Origin: AWTP1-13 sp963832445
Lineage (GTDB): Bacteria; Pseudomonadota; Alphaproteobacteria; Rhizobiales; Hyphomicrobiaceae
Length of the DNA: 64,000 nt
Assembly: GCA_963832445.1 (NCBI GenBank)
Contig: CAWHUM010000013.1
Coordinates: 186,001 to 250,000 of the forward strand
Direction: 5' to 3'
Notes under the pieces: model-generated
Told to the model about the DNA's origin: nothing
The model's input: only the letters and a program-made list of their open reading frames with translations
The model's database searches: none
Shown: in pieces, positions 60,383 through 64,000 of the stretch
How the letters are laid out: each line of letters starts with the position of its first letter
How positions within the stretch are numbered: position 1 is the first letter of the stretch
Program-made: the position numbers and the translations under genes

Positions 60383-62296
60383 ATGTCGAGCCGCTATCGC
60401 GAGGTCTATGCGCAGTGGAAGCGCGATCCAGAAGCGTTCTGGGCCGAGGCCGCGCGCGCGATCGACTGGTACAAGCCCTGGGACAAGGTATTCGACCCCT
60501 ACGCGGGCCAGTATGGCCGCTGGTTCGCGGGCGCCGAATGCAACACGGCCTGGAACTGCCTCGACCGGAACGTGGAACGGGGGCGTGCGGCGCAGAAGGC
60601 GCTGATCTACGACAGCCCGGTCACCAGCTCGCAGAAGAGCTTCACCTACGCCGAGCTCACCGACGAGGTCGCCACCCTGGGCGGCGTTCTGCAGGACCTC
60701 GGCGTAAAGCAGGGCGACCGGGTGATCCTCTACATGCCGATGATCCCCGAGGCCGTCATCGCCATGTTGGCTTGCGCGCGCATCGGCGCCATCCATTCGG
60801 TGGTGTTCGGCGGATTTGCGGCGCCGGAGCTGGCGACCCGCATCGAGGATGCCAAGCCAGTGGCGGTGCTGTCGGCCTCGTGCGGCATCGAGCCGGGCGC
60901 ATCGTGCAGTACAAGCCGCTGCTGGACGCGGCAATCGACCTGTCCAAGCACAAGCCTACCGCCGTGCTGATGCTGCAGCGGCCAATGGCCGAGGCAAGCA
61001 TGGTCTCGGGCCGCGACCACGACTGGGCGAGCGCTATCGCCGATGCCAAACGCCGCGGCCGCAAGGCCGGCTGCGTTGCGGTCAAAGCCACCGACCCGCT
61101 CTACATCCTCTACACATCCGGCACCACCGGCCAGCCCAAGGGCGTGGTGCGCGACAACGGCGGGCACATGGTGGCGCTCGCCTGGACCATGAAGAACCAC
61201 TACGGCATCGACCCCGGCGAGGCCTATCTGGGCGGCCTCGGACGTGGGCTGGGTGGTGGGCCACTCCTACATCTGCTACGCGCCCCTGCTGCACGGCTGC
61301 ACCTCGATCCTGTACGAGGGCAAGCCGGTCGGCACGCCCGACCCCGGCGCCTTCTGGCGCGTCATCTCCGAGCATCGCGTGGCGGCGATGTTCACGGCGC
61401 CCACCGCCTTCCGCGCCATCAAGAAGGAAGACCCCAAGGGCGAGCACATCAGGCGCTACGATTTGAGCCGCTTCCGCACCCTGTTCCTGGCGGGCGAGCG
61501 CGCGGACCCCGAGACCATCAAGTGGGCCGAGGCCAACCTCAAGGTGCCGGTGTACGACCACTGGTGGCAGACCGAGACCGGCTGGCCGATCTGCGGTAAT
61601 CCCGTCGGCCTAGGTGCACTGCCGGTCAAGTATGGCTCGCCGACAGTGCCGATGCCGGGCTACGACCTGCAGGTGCTGGATGAAGCGGGCAAGCCGGTCG
61701 CGCAGGGTCAGACGGGCACGCTCGCCGTCAAGCTGCCGCTGCCGCCTTCCTGCCTGCCGACGCTGTGGGAGAACGACGAGGGCTTCCGCAACAGCTATCT
61801 GGCGGAGTTCCCGGGCTACTACACCACGAAGGACGCCGGCCACCTGGACGCCGACGGCTATGCCTTCGTAATGGCGCGCACCGACGACGTCATCAACGTC
61901 GCCGGCCACCGGCTCTCCACGGGGCAGATGGAAGAGATCGTCGCGCGCCATAGGGACGTGGCCGAGTGCGCGGTGGTGGGCGTGGCGGACGCCATGAAGG
62001 GCCAGATCCCGGCCGGCTTCATCGTGCTCAATGCCGGCGTCAACCGACCGCCTGCTGAGATCGAGGGCGAGGTGGTGAAGCTGGTGCGCGAGGAGATCGG
62101 CCCTGTCGCCGCCTTCAAGACGGTGATGGTTGTGAAGCGGCTGCCCAAGACGCGGTCGGGCAAGATCCTGCGCGGCACCATGCGCCAGATCGCCGACGGC
62201 GAGGCCTGGAAGATGCCGGCAACCATCGACGATCCCGTGATCCTCGACGAGATCACCGGCGTGATGCAGGGCCGCGGGATGGTGAAGGGCGCGTAG
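60383..62296 (+). pseudogene. prpE: Propionyl-CoA synthetase, two compensating frameshifts
   Basis: 637 residues when restored. It starts MSSRYREVYAQWKRDPEAFWAEAARAIDWYKPWDKVF in outline, the PrpE signature. The AMP-binding motif is LYTSGTTGQPKGVVRDNGGH. YDHWWQTETGWPICGNP and ARTDDVINVAGHRLSTGQMEEI (in outline) follow, ending with the acetylatable Lys of TRSGKILRGTM. One missing base near 60895-60900 and one extra G near 61230-61232 put the middle 335 bp in another frame. The total length is unchanged. The enzyme activates propionate, and complements MmsA and citrate/methylcitrate synthase in propionyl-CoA metabolism. The shifts look like sequence errors. Confidence 0.92.
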
Positions 62297-62301
62297 CTGG
62301 C

Positions 62302-63825
62302 CTACGCGGTTTCGGGGTCCGCTTGGCGGCCGCGGCACAGCATGCCGTAGATCGCGAACGGGATGGCAAGTCTGTAATCCCAGTCGACGGCCTGCGCCTT
62401 GCGGATGACGACGATGCGGCCGTCCGCGGAGAAATGAGCCGCGACAGCATCGCTGATGTCGGCAGCCTGCGCCGCCCGGTGCCACGGGGTGCCCGCAAAG
62501 CATTCGACCATCATCGCCCATCGCGCGGCGCGATCCTCCTCGCGCGCGCTTCCAAATTGCCCCGTCGAGCGAGGTGGAAAGAACACCAGCAGGCGCGGAA
62601 CGTGGTTGCCGGCGATGACGTTCTCGATCTCCCAGCGCAGCCCCTCGGTGCGCCCGGGGATCATTACGATCATCATCGAGGCAGCCATCCAGCGCAGGAC
62701 CACGGGCTGCCATTCGTCGTCCCTGAGCTCCACGCGCGATGCCCCAAACGTGAAGACCTTGTCGTCGTCGTTGCCGATGGCCACGAACGGTCCGTAGTGG
62801 CGCAGCATGTCCGCCAGCTCGTCCTCGAACGGCAGCTCGCGAACGGTCTCTCCGAACCTGATGGGATCACGCACTTCGATGGGTGTGCGGTCGTCGGCGA
62901 ACGAGCGCAACAGCGTAATCTGGGATTGCGGGTACTTGCTCAAAAGCTCCTCGGCCACGAAGCGCTTGCCGACGCTCGCAACCACGAGCCGCGAGGTGAC
63001 ATAGAGCGCGGCCACGATGGCCAGGCCTCCAGCCACGTGGACAACCTTCAGGCCTTCGCCCACGACCCCGCGCGGGTCCAAGTAGCCGGCGAGCCGCACC
63101 ATCTCCACAGCCGAGACCCACGCGAGCAGCGGAAGCCCAATAGCCACCAGGCGGTACAGAGAGGCGCGGGAAACGATCTCCTCGTACACGAAGGCAGGCT
63201 GCGCTGCCTTGCGCGCCAGAAAGAGCAGCGTAACGGCATAGACGGCGGACGTGATCACCGAGAAAACAAGGAAGGTGTCCCGCGTCTCCTTGTCGTAGAC
63301 ATCCGGCTGCAGGCCCATCCACACAGCGATCAGGCCGAGCGGAATGGCAATGGCCAGGATGCGATACCACGCAGCCAACGCCCGGCGGGGCGGCGTGCCC
63401 ACGCGGCGCAAGAGGTCCAAGCGGAACTGTTCGACCCGCTGCATCAGTTGCCGCAGCGAAATGCCGTAGCCGGGAACGGACTTTGGCGTATCGGGCCACC
63501 TGCGCCAGTGACGGACGATGGCATCGTTGCCCGACACCATCACCCCCACACCGAAGACAAGAAGGATCACCGCCGGGACGGCGATTAACGCGAACGCGAC
63601 GTTCAGCCAGGCCGGAGTGCCATAGCGGACCGCGTACAACGCAAAGCCCGTGCTCGAAAGGGTGAGGACCGGCAAATAGAAGGGCGCGATGCGCTTCTGG
63701 AAAGCCGAAGGCATGAGACGGTTGAGGAAGCCTGCTGAGTAAGTAGAAGCCTGCGAGATGTCCACGACGATGACAGCATCCGTACCACTCGCCTCCGCTG
63801 GGCGACCGCTCGGATCCTGAGACAT
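62302..63825 (-). CDS. Six-helix membrane protein with an uncharacterised C-terminal cytosolic domain
   Basis: 507 residues. About six membrane helices lie in 45-290 (VLTLSSTGFALYAVRYG; LNVAFALIAVPAVILLVFGVGV in outline; others), with a basic loop of about 60 residues between helices 2 and 3. Residues about 305-507 form a soluble domain: ITLLRSFADDRTPIE, LADMLRHYGPFVAIGNDDDK, LRDDEWQPVVLRWMAASMMIVMIPG in outline, TEGLRWEIENVIAGNHVPRLLVFFPP in outline. The LRSFxDD and GLRWE motifs recur in many bacterial membrane proteins of unknown function. The fold looks Rossmann-like, but enzymatic activity is unproven. It converges on prpE 6 bp away. Confidence 0.8.
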   Translation of the reverse strand: MSQDPSGRPAEASGTDAVIVVDISQASTYSAGFLNRLMPSAFQKRIAPFYLPVLTLSSTGFALYAVRYGTPAWLNVAFALIAVPAVILLVFGVGVMVSGNDAIVRHWRRWPDTPKSVPGYGISLRQLMQRVEQFRLDLLRRVGTPPRRALAAWYRILAIAIPLGLIAVWMGLQPDVYDKETRDTFLVFSVITSAVYAVTLLFLARKAAQPAFVYEEIVSRASLYRLVAIGLPLLAWVSAVEMVRLAGYLDPRGVVGEGLKVVHVAGGLAIVAALYVTSRLVVASVGKRFVAEELLSKYPQSQITLLRSFADDRTPIEVRDPIRFGETVRELPFEDELADMLRHYGPFVAIGNDDDKVFTFGASRVELRDDEWQPVVLRWMAASMMIVMIPGRTEGLRWEIENVIAGNHVPRLLVFFPPRSTGQFGSAREEDRAARWAMMVECFAGTPWHRAAQAADISDAVAAHFSADGRIVVIRKAQAVDWDYRLAIPFAIYGMLCRGRQADPETA

Positions 63826-64000
63826 GCGCCACCCCCTTCTCGCCCTTGGACAATACCGCAGGCGTCCATTGGGAGAGGGAAATTTTCTCGCATGCTGCCG
63901 GGACGCCCCCCCCGCACGCCGGCAGGGCCGCGCAATTCAGACGCAAGCTGGCGCAGGAACGACGGCTCAGCGCCGCAGGAGCATGCGGAGCCAGGGCGAG

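Noticed and set aside
63860..64000. Possible gene start near the right edge around 63892
   Set aside because: A frame opens at an ATG next to a run of eight C, but the peptide is Pro/Arg-rich without a motif and is cut by the window edge; support is insufficient.

Overview
This is a high-GC alphaproteobacterial chromosome segment. By protein family it looks like Hyphomicrobiales (Rhizobiales) or a neighbouring lineage: it has a DUF992 protein, divergent oxyR-katG, a liv-type ABC operon with built-in acyl-CoA ligases, a one-piece indolepyruvate ferredoxin oxidoreductase, and many small exported proteins. I found no rRNA, tRNA, CRISPR array or phage module. The genus call is inference. Coding density is high, and several clusters use 4-bp ATGA or GTGA start-stop overlaps. 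|| Layout. 1-4.2 kb: small exported proteins, a cold-shock protein, rlmJ and a von Willebrand A protein. 4.3-8.5 kb: a membrane GGDEF/EAL protein, a higA antitoxin gene with an apparent higB scrap, and a TIR/formylglycine-enzyme-like fusion. 8.6-12 kb: divergent oxyR-katG. 12-15 kb: an AraC regulator flanked by three CTAG-bounded palindromic repeats, and a flavin monooxygenase-like gene. 15.7-19.5 kb: SDR, ADP-forming acyl-CoA synthetase and a Tat-exported cyclase. 19.7-21 kb: a clear TPP riboswitch before an LLM-class flavin oxidoreductase. 21.1-25.8 kb: an IS630-type element, a His-tailed EamA transporter, an apparent xsc scrap, citrate synthase and pta. 26-30.2 kb: DUF992, a ThDP enzyme, kdgK and eda. 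30.2-31.5 kb: two DUF433/DUF5615 toxin-antitoxin-like pairs. 31.6-45.5 kb: mmsA, a Crp/Fnr regulator, an eight-gene ligase-livGHMKF-ligase-dehydrogenase cluster, and a CaiB/BaiF CoA-transferase. 45.7-54.9 kb: a CHASE2 protein and partner, indolepyruvate oxidoreductase, DUF2147, EamA, MT-A70, DUF4189, GYD and CBS proteins. 55-64 kb: acyl-CoA dehydrogenase, a VapBC-type locus with a second antitoxin, nitronate monooxygenase, GST, an Lrp regulator, propionyl-CoA synthetase and a six-helix membrane protein. || How the genes fit together. Much of the window serves uptake and CoA-dependent breakdown of organic acids: liv transporter, two acid-CoA ligases, a CoA-transferase, acyl-CoA dehydrogenase, MmsA, PrpE and indolepyruvate oxidoreductase. 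KdgK and Eda add the lower sugar-acid (KDG/KDPG) route. OxyR-KatG covers peroxide defence. || Quality caution. Nine genes read as broken here. Apart from one nonsense codon, every break is a one-base change, 16 in all: 14 extra bases and 2 missing bases, seven of the extra bases in katG. The restored frames are strongly conserved, so most breaks look like insertion-biased sequencing error rather than true pseudogenes. The least explained features are the TPP riboswitch before an LLM oxidoreductase, the TIR-FGE fusion sitting where higB should be, the CTAG palindromes, the enlarged LivH and the C-terminal domain of the last protein.
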